Notes: generated by a model not told the origin, from the letters alone. Positions 26,644 through 36,159 are shown, counted from the first letter of the stretch. The stretch: DNA of 64,000 nucleotides from Bacteroidales bacterium (GCA_016709865.1 JADJLX010000005.1:992001-1056000); one strand, 5' to 3'. Program-made: numbers and translations.

Positions 26644-29600
26644 ATGATCCTCTTCTTTGAAGGTAATTCCAAAAACCTGTTTGCAGTAGAGACTTCCGAA
26701 AAACTTCCGGGAAAAGAGATTGAAAAACTATCCTGGCTTTTTGGTGAGGCAAACCTGATTAGCAAGGATAGTATCGAAGGACTCTTTACAGGGCCCAGAA
26801 AAGAGATGGTAACGCCCTGGAGCACCAATGCGGTAGAGATAACTCAGAATATGGGAATATCAGGTATCAGAAGGATAGAAGAATTTCATACCGAAGAGTC
26901 TGACAGACCTGCAATTGATCCGATGCTTCAGGCTTTATATAAAGGACTTGATCAGAAAATATTTACAATTGACAAATTACCAGATCCTGTATTTTATATT
27001 GACGATATTAAACAATACAATCTAAAGGAGGGTCTGGCTCTCAACGAAGAAGAGATAAGTTATCTGAACAAACTAAGTGAATCGATTGGCCGCAAACTTA
27101 CCGATAGCGAGGTATTTGGTTTTTCACAGGTTAATTCCGAGCACTGCCGTCACAAAATATTCAACGGAACATTCATCCTCTCTGGAGAGAAAAAAACTGA
27201 GACACTGTTTCAGATGATCAAGGCGACTACCAAAACAAATCCTAACAAGGTAGTCTCGGCATATAAGGACAATTGTGCATTCGTTCAGGGACCGGTAGTT
27301 GAGCAGTTTGCACCTGTAACACAGGACAAACCTGACTATTTTGCTGTAGCTGATTATGAATCTGTACTTTCAATAAAAGCTGAAACCCACAACTTTCCCA
27401 CAACAGTCGAACCATTCAATGGTGCTGCAACCGGGACGGGAGGTGAGATAAGAGACCGTATAGCAGGAGGTAAAGGAGCATTTCCTATTGCCGGCACAGC
27501 TGTTTACATGACATCCTACCCAAGGCCCGACGGACCAAGATCATGGGAGAAGGCAACAGAAGAAAGGCCATGGCTCTATCAGACACCTGAAGATATACTG
27601 ATTAAAGCTTCCAACGGAGCAAGCGATTTCGGAAATAAATTCGGACAACCTCTTATCTGTGGCTCGGTATTTACTTTTGAACACTTTGAAAACCTGAAAA
27701 AATTCGGATACGACAAGGTAATTATGCTTGCCGGCGGAATTGGAATAGGGAAAAAGAAAGACAGTGAAAAAGATATTCCGGAGAAAGGAGATATCATAGT
27801 ACTCCTTGGTGGTGATAACTACAGGATAGGAATGGGCGGAGGAGCTGTTTCATCTGTCGACACTGGGGAATTCCATAGTTCAATAGAACTTAATGCTGTT
27901 CAGCGGGCAAATCCGGAAATGCAGAAAAGGGTATATAATGCCATAAGAGCTTTAAGTGAATCGGCAAACAATCCCATAGTATCGATCCACGACCACGGTG
28001 CCGGAGGACATCTGAACTGTCTTTCGGAACTCGTTGAAGCAACCGGAGGAAAGATCGATATCAGCAAACTGCCTGTTGGTGACCCTACTCTTTCTGCCAA
28101 AGAGATAATAGGGAACGAATCACAGGAACGTATGGGTCTGATAATGAGAAAGACCGACGTTGACACACTGAGACATATAGCAGAAAGGGAAAGAGCACCT
28201 ATATACTTTATAGGAGAAGTGACAGGAGACATGCAGTTTACTCTCGAAAATCCTGTTACCAGTGAAAAACCGATAGATCTGGCCCTCACATCGTTTTTCG
28301 GTGATCCCCCCAGAACTGTTATGACTGATGAAACTATTGAAAATGGCTATAAGAAACTGGAATACAGTCAGGAAAAGATAAATGAATATATTGAAAAGGT
28401 TCTTCAGATTGAAGAGGTCGCATGTAAAGACTGGCTTACGAATAAGGTAGACCGTTCAGTCACAGGCAGGCTTGCCAAACAACAGTGTGCCGGTTCGTTG
28501 CAGCTGCCGCTTAATAACCTGGGAGCTATTGCTCTTGATTACAGGGGTAAAAGAGGTATGGCTACATCAATAGGACATGCACCTGCAGCAGGACTCATCG
28601 ATGCTGCTTCAGGATCAGTACTCTCTATAGCAGAATCACTTACGAACATTATCTGGGCACCACTAGCTGACAGACTCACTGGCGTTTCTCTTTCCGCTAA
28701 CTGGATGTGGCCATGTAAAAATGCAGGTGAGGATGCAAGGCTTTACGAAGCTGTGGAAGCTGCCAGCAAATTTTCAATCGCTCTGGGGATCAATATTCCT
28801 ACCGGGAAGGATAGTCTTTCAATGACACAGAAATATAATGATCAGGTTGTATTTTCTCCGGGAACAGTTATTATATCAGCTTCAGCTGAGATAAGTGACA
28901 TTAGAAAAATAGTTGAACCTGTAATTGTTAATGATCCGTATACAAGCCTGTTATATATCGATATGAGCAGGGATGAATTAAAATGCGGAGGAAGCAGTTT
29001 TGCACAGATTCTTAACAGATTAGGCGATAAAGCTCCAACAGTTAAAGATCCGGCATACTTTAAAGAAGTATTCGATACAATACAGGATCTGATTGTCAGG
29101 GGCAAGATACTGGCCGGACATGATATCTCTGCCGGAGGAATGGTTACCACACTACTTGAAATGTGTTTCTCAAACACATCTGGTGGTATTACTGTTAATC
29201 TTTCTGCAATGGATGAAAGTGACACGGTAAAAATTCTCTTCAGTCAGAACCCCGGGATTATAATACAGGTAAAGGATGAAGATGAAATCGCAGAGATTCT
29301 TCTTGAAAACGGAATATCTTATTTCTCTATCGGACACCCTGTTGATGAAAGAACACTATTCATTACAAATAATAATACCAGGATTTCTTTAGACATTGAC
29401 AGGCTGCGCGATAAATGGTTCAGCACATCGTGGTTGCTCGATCGCAGGCAGAGCGGAACCGAGCTGGCACTTGAGCGGTTTACTAACTATAAGAAACATG
29501 AACTAAACTTCACCCTTAATGGATTTGAAGGTACTTTTAAGTCGCTGGGAATTATACCAGAGAGAAGAAAGAAAACCGGTATCAGAGCTGCAATAATAAG

Positions 29601-30336
29601 GGAAAAAGGAGTGAACGGTGACAGGGAGATGGCATATGCTCTCTATCTGGCCGGCTTTGATGTCAAGGATGTTCACATGACTGACCTCATATCTGGAAGG
29701 GAAAATCTTGAAGATCTGAATATGATTGTATTTGTCGGTGGATTCTCAAATTCCGATGTTCTAGGCTCTGCAAAGGGCTGGGCAGGAGCTTTCAAATACA
29801 ACGAAAAGGCAAGAGTCTCACTCGAAAATTTCTACAAAAGAGATGATACTTTGTCCCTGGGTGTTTGTAATGGCTGCCAGCTTATGATTGAGTTGGAACT
29901 TCTTTATCAGGACCATGTTAAGAAACCCCATCTGAAACTAAACAAATCGCATAAATTCGAATCAGGTTTCCTCGGAGTAAAAGTAACTGAGAACAACTCT
30001 GTGATGCTTAAAGATCTGACTGATATGGAGCTAGGAATATGGGTAGCTCATGGCGAAGGCTGCTTCACCCTCCCCTATCCTGAGAATAAGTACAGGATAG
30101 CATTAAAATTCAGCAGACATACCTATCCTGCCAATCCGAATGGTTCAGATTATGATGTTGCCGGGCTGTGCTCTGAGGATGGAAGACATCTGGTTATGAT
30201 GCCGCACCTTGAACGCGCATTCTACCCATGGCAATGCGGTTATTATCCTGCAGACAGGAAAAATGATGAAGTTACACCATGGATTAAGGCCTTTACAAAT
30301 GCAAGGGATTGGATAAAAGCGAGAAAGACCAGATAA
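26644..30336 (+). CDS. purL: Phosphoribosylformylglycinamidine synthase
   Basis: A 1230-residue full-length PurL. It converts FGAR, ATP and glutamine to FGAM in purine synthesis. I start it at the ATG at 26644 (MILFFEGNSK); the longer frame to 26563 reads into AT-rich DNA. In order: N-terminal PurS-like domain; linker with SQVNSEHCRHKIFNG; two ATP-binding halves (AETHNFPTTVEPFNGAATGTGGEIRD near 240, DHGAGGHLNCLSE near 450, GKDSLS); then a fused glutaminase with nucleophile C1075 (GVCNGCQ) and H1188/E1190 (PHLER, where most homologues read PHPER). It is monocistronic and divergent from the FISUMP gene, and its stop is five bases from the convergent lipoprotein gene. Confidence 0.97.
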   Translation: MILFFEGNSKNLFAVETSEKLPGKEIEKLSWLFGEANLISKDSIEGLFTGPRKEMVTPWSTNAVEITQNMGISGIRRIEEFHTEESDRPAIDPMLQALYKGLDQKIFTIDKLPDPVFYIDDIKQYNLKEGLALNEEEISYLNKLSESIGRKLTDSEVFGFSQVNSEHCRHKIFNGTFILSGEKKTETLFQMIKATTKTNPNKVVSAYKDNCAFVQGPVVEQFAPVTQDKPDYFAVADYESVLSIKAETHNFPTTVEPFNGAATGTGGEIRDRIAGGKGAFPIAGTAVYMTSYPRPDGPRSWEKATEERPWLYQTPEDILIKASNGASDFGNKFGQPLICGSVFTFEHFENLKKFGYDKVIMLAGGIGIGKKKDSEKDIPEKGDIIVLLGGDNYRIGMGGGAVSSVDTGEFHSSIELNAVQRANPEMQKRVYNAIRALSESANNPIVSIHDHGAGGHLNCLSELVEATGGKIDISKLPVGDPTLSAKEIIGNESQERMGLIMRKTDVDTLRHIAERERAPIYFIGEVTGDMQFTLENPVTSEKPIDLALTSFFGDPPRTVMTDETIENGYKKLEYSQEKINEYIEKVLQIEEVACKDWLTNKVDRSVTGRLAKQQCAGSLQLPLNNLGAIALDYRGKRGMATSIGHAPAAGLIDAASGSVLSIAESLTNIIWAPLADRLTGVSLSANWMWPCKNAGEDARLYEAVEAASKFSIALGINIPTGKDSLSMTQKYNDQVVFSPGTVIISASAEISDIRKIVEPVIVNDPYTSLLYIDMSRDELKCGGSSFAQILNRLGDKAPTVKDPAYFKEVFDTIQDLIVRGKILAGHDISAGGMVTTLLEMCFSNTSGGITVNLSAMDESDTVKILFSQNPGIIIQVKDEDEIAEILLENGISYFSIGHPVDERTLFITNNNTRISLDIDRLRDKWFSTSWLLDRRQSGTELALERFTNYKKHELNFTLNGFEGTFKSLGIIPERRKKTGIRAAIIREKGVNGDREMAYALYLAGFDVKDVHMTDLISGRENLEDLNMIVFVGGFSNSDVLGSAKGWAGAFKYNEKARVSLENFYKRDDTLSLGVCNGCQLMIELELLYQDHVKKPHLKLNKSHKFESGFLGVKVTENNSVMLKDLTDMELGIWVAHGEGCFTLPYPENKYRIALKFSRHTYPANPNGSDYDVAGLCSEDGRHLVMMPHLERAFYPWQCGYYPADRKNDEVTPWIKAFTNARDWIKARKTR

Positions 30337-30341
30337 GATCC

Positions 30342-30893
30342 TCAGCGGGTAATCGGTGTAAGGAATACAGATAATAACCTGGAATCATAAGCACCTTCTG
30401 TCTCTGCATTAGGGTAATTTTTCGGTACTAACTTTTCGCTAATCAACTGTATATTATATAGTCCTGTATCCTGAATATACAGAGCCCCCATAAATGAATC
30501 GGCTCTGAAATAAGGTAATGATACATCAGTTGAATTAAGATATATCTTATCACATTTCGGATGCGCCTCAAGTCTGTTATCCAGAATGCTCAGCATCACT
30601 TTATTATTATACTTCAGATTGGTGGTATCTTTTGTAGAACTGGAAAGCCACACATTAAAACGGCCGGATTTGGAAACCACTACATTCCATTCTGCCGTAT
30701 TTGTTGAAGGATTGCCCATATCGTGATAACACTCAGCTTTCTCAACTTTTAAAGAGATTGTTCCGTCATCCTGCTGCAAAACCCTGTTCTCAATAACTTC
30801 ACTGTTACTTACATCCTGTACACCATTATTTCTGCATGCAGAAAATAAGGTGAACGCTGCCACAATCAACAACACAATTATACTTCTTCCCAT
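30342..30893 (-). CDS. Hypothetical lipoprotein
   Basis: A 183-residue protein not recognised. The ATG at 30893 (MGRSIIVLLIVAAFTLFSAC) gives a lipobox with Cys at residue 20; the longer frame from 30941 places the signal too far inside. The mature part is predicted beta-rich (EWNVVVSKSGRFNVWLSSS, GLYNIQLISEKLVP), reminiscent of carbohydrate-binding jelly-roll modules that report hydration or stretch of the backbone. No catalytic motif is seen. Its stop faces that of purL with only five bases between. Lipoprotein assignment is from sequence; binding role is a guess. Confidence 0.7.
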   Translation of the reverse strand: MGRSIIVLLIVAAFTLFSACRNNGVQDVSNSEVIENRVLQQDDGTISLKVEKAECYHDMGNPSTNTAEWNVVVSKSGRFNVWLSSSTKDTTNLKYNNKVMLSILDNRLEAHPKCDKIYLNSTDVSLPYFRADSFMGALYIQDTGLYNIQLISEKLVPKNYPNAETEGAYDSRLLSVFLTPITR

Positions 30894-30977
30894 TATACGA
30901 ATATTGCTTAAAATATTATTTGCAATTATAACGAACTTCATACAATTTAAGTATGCTATTTGTAAAAATTAATAAGA

Positions 30978-31016
30978 ACCTCTCCCTAAATCCCTCTTCT
31001 CAATTGGAGGGCCTTT
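30978..31016. repeat. Short intergenic pyrimidine/purine dyad
   Basis: In the 142-base gap between the lipoprotein and the Hdr operon there is a pyrimidine-rich run (CTCTCCCTAAATCCCTC) followed by GGAGGGCC. CCCTC (30992-30996) pairs with GAGGG (31007-31011). From memory, CCCTAAATCCCTC-type elements are dispersed in many Bacteroidota genomes. It could serve as a weak terminator for the minus-strand operon ending at 31036 only if transcribed toward lower coordinates; the T tract is poor. Confidence 0.35.
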
Positions 31017-31035
31017 GTAAATCAATCAATTGCGT

Positions 31036-32937
31036 TTAAGAAATATTTACAACGTGTTTTATAATATGGGATTTCTTATTACTGTTTTTTTTTACTTCAT
31101 TCAACGACAGTGCTTCAGCAACTATCTCTGAAATGTCTGCAACTTTTGTTTCCGAAGCTGAAGAAAAGGTCTTTTTACATAACGGGCAGGCTGTTGCAAG
31201 AATATCGGGATTATCTTTTGTCAGTAAGGAAGCAGCATCACGCGCAATCTTATGTTTATCCCCCGAACTGATTTTCATATTGCCAAGAGATCCGCCGCAA
31301 CAGAGCGAATCGGCATCGCTGAATTTTGTTTCCTGAAGTCTTGTAACATGACGAAGAACTTCCTTTGGCTCATCATATACACCTGATCCTCTTCCAAGAT
31401 CGCAGGGTGAATGATATGCAACCTTCTTGCGCAGAAATTTCAGTTTTATATCTCCTTCATCAATCAGCATCTTAATAAACTGGGTATGATGAAGTACCTC
31501 TACATCGAGATAATAACTCTCTTTAAAAACTTTATAGCAAATCGGACATGAAGTCACCAGAGTGTGTGCGCCAGATTTCCATATCATCTCCGAATTAAAG
31601 TTAATCAGTTCTCTTGCTTCCTTATCCTGACCTGCAAGCATAAGTGGTCTGCCACAGCAAACACCTCCATGTTCATCAATAAAACTATAGCTGACACCTG
31701 ATGCATCCAGAATTTTCAACATCGAATTCTTTATTGCCGGTGTGAGATGAGTCATGCATCCTGCAAAAAACACTACATCAACTTTTTCCGGATCAGTTTT
31801 TTTCAGAAAGTCATAATTCTGTGTTACAGGTGACTTTTCAGCTGCAACACTTTCTCTTTTGCGAAAATAGCCCCTGTAGGTATTCCTGTAATCGTTTTCT
31901 CCTTCCGCTCCCCTTCTCTGAATCATCCTTATCGGAGACAGTTCAATTCCCACCGGGCATTTCTGGTCACAACGTCCGCACATCAGACAATTAAAAGCTA
32001 TATCTGATACATCTTCATCGTTACGGATGGCTTTCATCATGTAAGCCGGCTGAATTGTGTTGATACCTGCAGAAAAATTAAGCTGACAGGCATCAATACA
32101 TATACCGCAAGATGAGCAGGAGAATGCCTGTACTTCAGTGTAAGCCCCTGCTTTATTTCCTGTCCTTATTCCTGAATTTCTCATAAAGATCAGAAACAGT
32201 TCTGCTGGGATATGCATATACCTCGTAACAGGAAGAAGAATAAAAAAAGTACCTAACGATAATGAATATAACCACCAGAAGGGATAGGCAAATTGCTGGG
32301 CAGGAAGGAATGATGCCAACACAGAACCAAGAGAGCCTGTAAGAAAGCTCCCTGTTCCGGCTGCACCACATGTGAAGCTCTCAGCCAGAAGACGGCTTGG
32401 AAAGATAAGCCAGAGTGATGTAAGTGCAATTTTATCAGTCAGCCTGAGTTTCGTGGTTTTCTTCATTCCCACAACCCTGGAAAAAAATCTCTTTGAAACA
32501 GCCAAAAGCAGTCCCGAAAGTACAAATGCCAGAATAAGATCCATCAGAAATCCGTATGCTGCTTCAAACCCCATTCTGCCATGCTCAGGATTAAAAAACC
32601 TGAAGAAAATAGCCTTATAAGGTGCGTTAAGGTGCTTTGCTCCGAAAATATCTGCCTCAAGTGTTCCGAAGAAAATCAGAAGAAACCAGCCAAAGGCCAG
32701 ACTCATATGCATATAGCCCAGCCTGAAATTTGTTTTGAGAATTTTTCTGTGAATAAGACTTTCGAGAAAGATCTCTTTAATACTCAGGGCAAATGCTGAT
32801 CCGAAGAATCCACGCTGCAGTCTTAGTTTATCCTGACGGGAAAGTTCGCGGAACCATATAACACTCCTGACTACAACATAAATAAGTATGAAGTATAATC
32901 CTAGATTAAATGGTATAACAAACGGATCAAACTGCAT
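31036..32937 (-). CDS. Membrane-anchored HdrD-like iron-sulfur oxidoreductase
   Basis: A 633-residue fusion. I start it at the ATG at 32937, overlapping the previous gene by 11 bases. Residues 1 to about 250 form five or so membrane helices (NarI/HdrE-like), with His residues in RLGYMHMSLAFGW and RYMHIPAELF that could hold heme b. Then come two 4Fe-4S motifs (CSSCGICIDACQ and CLMCGRCDQKCPVG) and two CCG domains, both canonical (GVCCGRP...CPIC and SLCCGGS...CPLC), which bind non-cubane clusters. The architecture combines HdrE and HdrD of membrane heterodisulfide reductase and suggests electron exchange with the quinone pool. It is the last gene of a five-gene Hdr-like operon. Domain content is seen; physiological donor and acceptor are unknown. 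Confidence 0.9.
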   Translation of the reverse strand: MQFDPFVIPFNLGLYFILIYVVVRSVIWFRELSRQDKLRLQRGFFGSAFALSIKEIFLESLIHRKILKTNFRLGYMHMSLAFGWFLLIFFGTLEADIFGAKHLNAPYKAIFFRFFNPEHGRMGFEAAYGFLMDLILAFVLSGLLLAVSKRFFSRVVGMKKTTKLRLTDKIALTSLWLIFPSRLLAESFTCGAAGTGSFLTGSLGSVLASFLPAQQFAYPFWWLYSLSLGTFFILLPVTRYMHIPAELFLIFMRNSGIRTGNKAGAYTEVQAFSCSSCGICIDACQLNFSAGINTIQPAYMMKAIRNDEDVSDIAFNCLMCGRCDQKCPVGIELSPIRMIQRRGAEGENDYRNTYRGYFRKRESVAAEKSPVTQNYDFLKKTDPEKVDVVFFAGCMTHLTPAIKNSMLKILDASGVSYSFIDEHGGVCCGRPLMLAGQDKEARELINFNSEMIWKSGAHTLVTSCPICYKVFKESYYLDVEVLHHTQFIKMLIDEGDIKLKFLRKKVAYHSPCDLGRGSGVYDEPKEVLRHVTRLQETKFSDADSLCCGGSLGNMKISSGDKHKIARDAASLLTKDNPDILATACPLCKKTFSSASETKVADISEIVAEALSLNEVKKNSNKKSHIIKHVVNIS

Positions 32938-33271
32938 GTTTATCAAATATTTGGAATGCCTGCTTGGCAAGAACTACAATATTCCTGGTGTTTACGCCCC
33001 GCGGACAAACAAGAGTGCATTTTCCGCAGAGCATGCATTTTTTCATTGTCTGTCTCGCCAGATCATTCTCACCCCGCTTAATCAAAATATGGAGTTCCCT
33101 CAGACTGAATTTAGTGTGATTACCGGTGGTACATGTCGCTGCGCAGCCGCCGCATTCAATACATGATCTGAAACTTGACTCACGTGCAAAAATATAATCA
33201 GCCACGCTCCTGTCGTTGGCTTCATAGTCGATCTGCCGACCTTTAGATATGGAAAAACCGAACTTCTCCAT
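32927..33271 (-). CDS. HdrC-like dicluster ferredoxin subunit (second copy)
   Basis: A 114-residue electron-transfer protein with two classic 4Fe-4S motifs, C37-x2-C40-x2-C43-x3-C47 and C79-x2-C82-x2-C85-x3-C89. I chose the ATG at 33271 (MEKFGFSISK), giving HdrC-like length; an in-frame ATG at 33307 would overlap the previous gene further. It sits between the flavin subunit and the membrane subunit, so it probably wires FAD to the CCG/heme module. It is shorter than the other HdrC-like protein at 35375. Confidence 0.9.
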   Translation of the reverse strand: MEKFGFSISKGRQIDYEANDRSVADYIFARESSFRSCIECGGCAATCTTGNHTKFSLRELHILIKRGENDLARQTMKKCMLCGKCTLVCPRGVNTRNIVVLAKQAFQIFDKHAV

Positions 33272-33272
33272 A

Positions 33273-34301
33273 CTATTTATTTTTAGTTTTGAGGTAATCG
33301 AGTACATCAGCTACAGCAGCCCTCGCATGTGAGATAGTTTCAGTAATATTCATAGGAGCAGTGCAGGTGCCTGCATAGAATACTCCATCTACATTACTGA
33401 GATTACTTCCGAAATGACTGTCACGGCCATGAAAAAACCTGTTTTCGCCTGTTTTAAGTCCAAGTGATGATGCAATTAGTTTGCTTCCTTCTGATATCTC
33501 CATACCAGCCATAAGTACAAGCATATCGAGCTCCATCTTCAAAGGTCTTCCAGCGAGAGTATCTTCCACTTTTATAACCAGGCTATTACTTATCGATTCT
33601 CCCACCTCCGAAACTTTTCCTCTGATAAAACTAATACCGTATTTTTCCTGCGCCTCCATATAGAGTTCCTCATACATGGCGCCTCCCATCCTCATATCCA
33701 TATAAAAGCAGAAAACCCTCGATTCATTGAGAAGTTCCTTGATTTCTATAGCCTGTTTTACAGCAGTAACACAACATAATTTTGAGCAATACAGGTTGCC
33801 CACTTTTTCATCTCGTGATCCAACGCAATGAACAATGCCTATTCTTGCAGGAACCTCTCCATTGGTTTTTTTCAGGGCTCCGCTTCGAAATTTCATTTCA
33901 AGATCAGCAGAGGTTATTACATTATCATAAATACCATATCCATATTCTTCTTTCCTCTCACTTCTGAACAGGTCGAAACCTGTAGCAATAACTATTGCAT
34001 CTGCTATTATTTCAGAGCCTTTATCTGTTTTTACAATAAAGCCTTTTCTGTTCTTTTCGATATTGTCGATTCTCGTCTCTTTAAGCAAAGTCAAATCGCT
34101 GCTACCTGCTTTATCATTGAGATAATTAATTACCTCCTGCCCATCTCTTCTGTCAGGAAATAAATGGTACCAGTTTCTGACATGACCACCGGTGGAAGCA
34201 TCTTTTTCAACAAGGGTTACTCTGCAACCTGATTTAGCCAGCTGTCCGGCTGCCTCCATTCCTGCAGTACCACCTCCTACTACTACAACTTCACCATTCA
34301 T
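33273..34301 (-). CDS. HdrA/QmoA-like FAD oxidoreductase
   Basis: A 342-residue flavoprotein. The dinucleotide fold GGGTAGMEAAG starts at residue 9. A Cys set, C159 then C172, C176 and C177 (YCSKLCC), matches the Fe-S-binding insertion of HdrA and QmoA. GTCTAPMNITETISHARAAV closes the FAD domain. Unlike methanogen HdrA it has no extra ferredoxin or thioredoxin-reductase-like segment, so its length is close to sHdrA and QmoA. It lies between the HdrB-like and the second HdrC-like genes. It should be the central electron-distributing subunit. Confidence 0.9.
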   Translation of the reverse strand: MNGEVVVVGGGTAGMEAAGQLAKSGCRVTLVEKDASTGGHVRNWYHLFPDRRDGQEVINYLNDKAGSSDLTLLKETRIDNIEKNRKGFIVKTDKGSEIIADAIVIATGFDLFRSERKEEYGYGIYDNVITSADLEMKFRSGALKKTNGEVPARIGIVHCVGSRDEKVGNLYCSKLCCVTAVKQAIEIKELLNESRVFCFYMDMRMGGAMYEELYMEAQEKYGISFIRGKVSEVGESISNSLVIKVEDTLAGRPLKMELDMLVLMAGMEISEGSKLIASSLGLKTGENRFFHGRDSHFGSNLSNVDGVFYAGTCTAPMNITETISHARAAVADVLDYLKTKNK

Positions 34302-34303
34302 TG

Positions 34304-35365
34304 TTAAACGTTTATAAGGTTTTGAGGAAGAGGCATTTGTTTACCATCTTTGGTTTTATACTTATCAGATGCATCGAAATCTATACCCAGTTTTCTAAGC
34401 AGCGGTTCAGACTGCACCATGTGGTACTGAAGTCCGAGATCCCATGGATTAAATCCGAGTACCAGTCCTGTAAGTTCCTCATAAGTAAGAACAGGAATAG
34501 AATCACCATTCTCACCATATGTAGCACCATTAATCTCTTTTATTGTGTATTGCCATTTATCCATAAACATATTGCAGCCCGGGCAATTAGTAAGAACAAA
34601 ATCAGGCTTATAAGGCTTCATTGATGAAAATTTCTTTACTGTGTTTGAAACAGAGTATCCGCGATTAGCCTGAACAAGATATTGTCTGAAACCAAAACCA
34701 CAGCAATGACGTCTCTCGGGATAATCAATCACTTCACCTCCCCAAGCCTCTGCCATACCACTAAGTACGTTAGGAAACTCTGCGCCTCCCTGACCTGATT
34801 TTGGAAACATTTTTGCGTAATGGCAGCCTATATGTTCAACAACTCTGAGTGGCTCACCGGTTTCCCTGTTAATCAGAGGAATCTTAGCTTTCTGTGCAAT
34901 TTGGTCCCTGAATTTATATACGATATCGCTTGTATGGGCGACATTTTCCGGTATATCAAATTCCCTTCCTGTTGCCTTATAAAGGTACTCCCTGGTTTTA
35001 GCAAGCTCCTCCGGAAAATGCTTCCATGTTTCAAGTATCTCTGTGTAGAGGCCAAATGAGGTAACACATGAAACGGCAATATTCTTATATCCTGATTCTT
35101 TCATAAGAGCAAAATGCCGGGCAATAACTGTCATAATTGTTGCGGAAGGAACTATATCGCTGTGATAGCCTATTCCGGTGCATGTAGTATGAGCTGGATT
35201 CTCATAAACATCCTTCCCGAGAATATTCCTCATAAGGTTTAGAAAAAACTGTTCTGAACCAGGAAAAAAACTTTGTCTGATACACGATCTTACATAGAAA
35301 AAATGATCATCTGCTATCTCTTTCTGATAGTCTGACCATATTCGCTTTTTCCCTTCTGCATTCAT
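34304..35365 (-). CDS. HdrB-like CCG-domain protein with one degenerate half
   Basis: A 353-residue heterodisulfide-reductase B-type subunit. The C-terminal CCG domain is intact: C181, C221-C222-G and C261-P-G-C264, enough for a non-cubane 4Fe-4S cluster. The N-terminal half has kept only scattered cysteines (C28, C62, C100). CCG has become TCTG and CPxC has become CVTS, so a second full cluster is unlikely. This subunit usually performs disulfide or thiol chemistry. It lies two bases upstream of the flavoprotein gene and nine bases downstream of the first HdrC-like gene. Confidence 0.88.
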   Translation of the reverse strand: MNAEGKKRIWSDYQKEIADDHFFYVRSCIRQSFFPGSEQFFLNLMRNILGKDVYENPAHTTCTGIGYHSDIVPSATIMTVIARHFALMKESGYKNIAVSCVTSFGLYTEILETWKHFPEELAKTREYLYKATGREFDIPENVAHTSDIVYKFRDQIAQKAKIPLINRETGEPLRVVEHIGCHYAKMFPKSGQGGAEFPNVLSGMAEAWGGEVIDYPERRHCCGFGFRQYLVQANRGYSVSNTVKKFSSMKPYKPDFVLTNCPGCNMFMDKWQYTIKEINGATYGENGDSIPVLTYEELTGLVLGFNPWDLGLQYHMVQSEPLLRKLGIDFDASDKYKTKDGKQMPLPQNLINV

Positions 35366-35374
35366 ATTCTGAGG

Positions 35375-36094
35375 TTAGATATCGTGAGAATTATGGGACC
35401 CGCTGTTCGCAGTATAAACTTCAACAAAATAATCATTATCAGTACCTTCGCTGCTGAACTGCAACCCCATCTCAGCTGCTTTTGCTTTCGAATGTTTTTC
35501 AATTGTTTCGAAGAACTCTGTGCCACCTGTTACATCAAATATCTTTTTAAGCTCATCTAATGCATCCTGTGGAATTTTCCTCAATGGACCGGTGCCAATA
35601 CCATTTATCTGACCTCCTAGCCTTTCAAAAACATCATCAGTATTCTCAAGAATATATTCCCATATTGGTCCCTGCTCCGGATGCATTTTAGGATTGACAG
35701 CATAAGTTGCTGCACAGTATCCGTATTTGAAGATATTCTCGCCAACAGTTCTCTTAATGGCAAGCTGCTGCCGACCCTTTTCAGATTCAGTAAAATATCC
35801 TAGTTTCTGAGACATGGTTCTCAGTGCCATTATAATAAATCCCGGAGTATTTCCACGTGGACATCTTGTCTTGCATGACATACATTCGCCACAGTACCAG
35901 ATGGTTTCAGACTTCAGAAGTCTGATTATTTCATCATCGTCCCTTAGTTGAACAGCATCAACAACTTTGCGCGGATCATAATCATAAAACTCAGCAGCCG
36001 GACAAATAGCTGTACAGACGCCACAATTCATACAGGCCTTCAATCCTTCTTCAAACCGGACATCTTTCATCAGCTCGTTATAAAGATTTTCCAT
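35375..36094 (-). CDS. HdrC-like dicluster ferredoxin subunit (first gene of operon)
   Basis: A 239-residue protein with two 4Fe-4S motifs, C21-x2-C24-x2-C27-x3-C31 and C68-x2-C71-x2-C74-x3-C78, followed by a helical C-terminal half of about 150 residues without cysteine clusters. The length and layout are closer to the C1 subunit of sulfur-oxidising Hdr-like complexes than to the minimal ferredoxin at 32927. It opens the operon and has a promoter-like element at 36131-36159. Confidence 0.88.
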   Translation of the reverse strand: MENLYNELMKDVRFEEGLKACMNCGVCTAICPAAEFYDYDPRKVVDAVQLRDDDEIIRLLKSETIWYCGECMSCKTRCPRGNTPGFIIMALRTMSQKLGYFTESEKGRQQLAIKRTVGENIFKYGYCAATYAVNPKMHPEQGPIWEYILENTDDVFERLGGQINGIGTGPLRKIPQDALDELKKIFDVTGGTEFFETIEKHSKAKAAEMGLQFSSEGTDNDYFVEVYTANSGSHNSHDI

Positions 36095-36130
36095 CAGCCT
36101 GTAGATTGTTTATCTGTTAATTAATTAACA

Positions 36131-36159
36131 CAAAAATAGCTTTTATGGAAACCGGCAGA
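36131..36159 (-). promoter_or_regulatory. Putative promoter of the Hdr-like operon
   Basis: On the minus strand a perfect TAnnTTTG -7 box (TATTTTTG, 36131-36138) lies 36 bases before the ATG at 36094. A one-mismatch -33 word (TCTG, 36156-36159) sits 17 bases upstream. Confidence 0.5.

Noticed and set aside
34304..34624. Plus-strand reading frame inside the HdrB-like gene
   Set aside because: It is antisense to a conserved gene and has no recognisable features.
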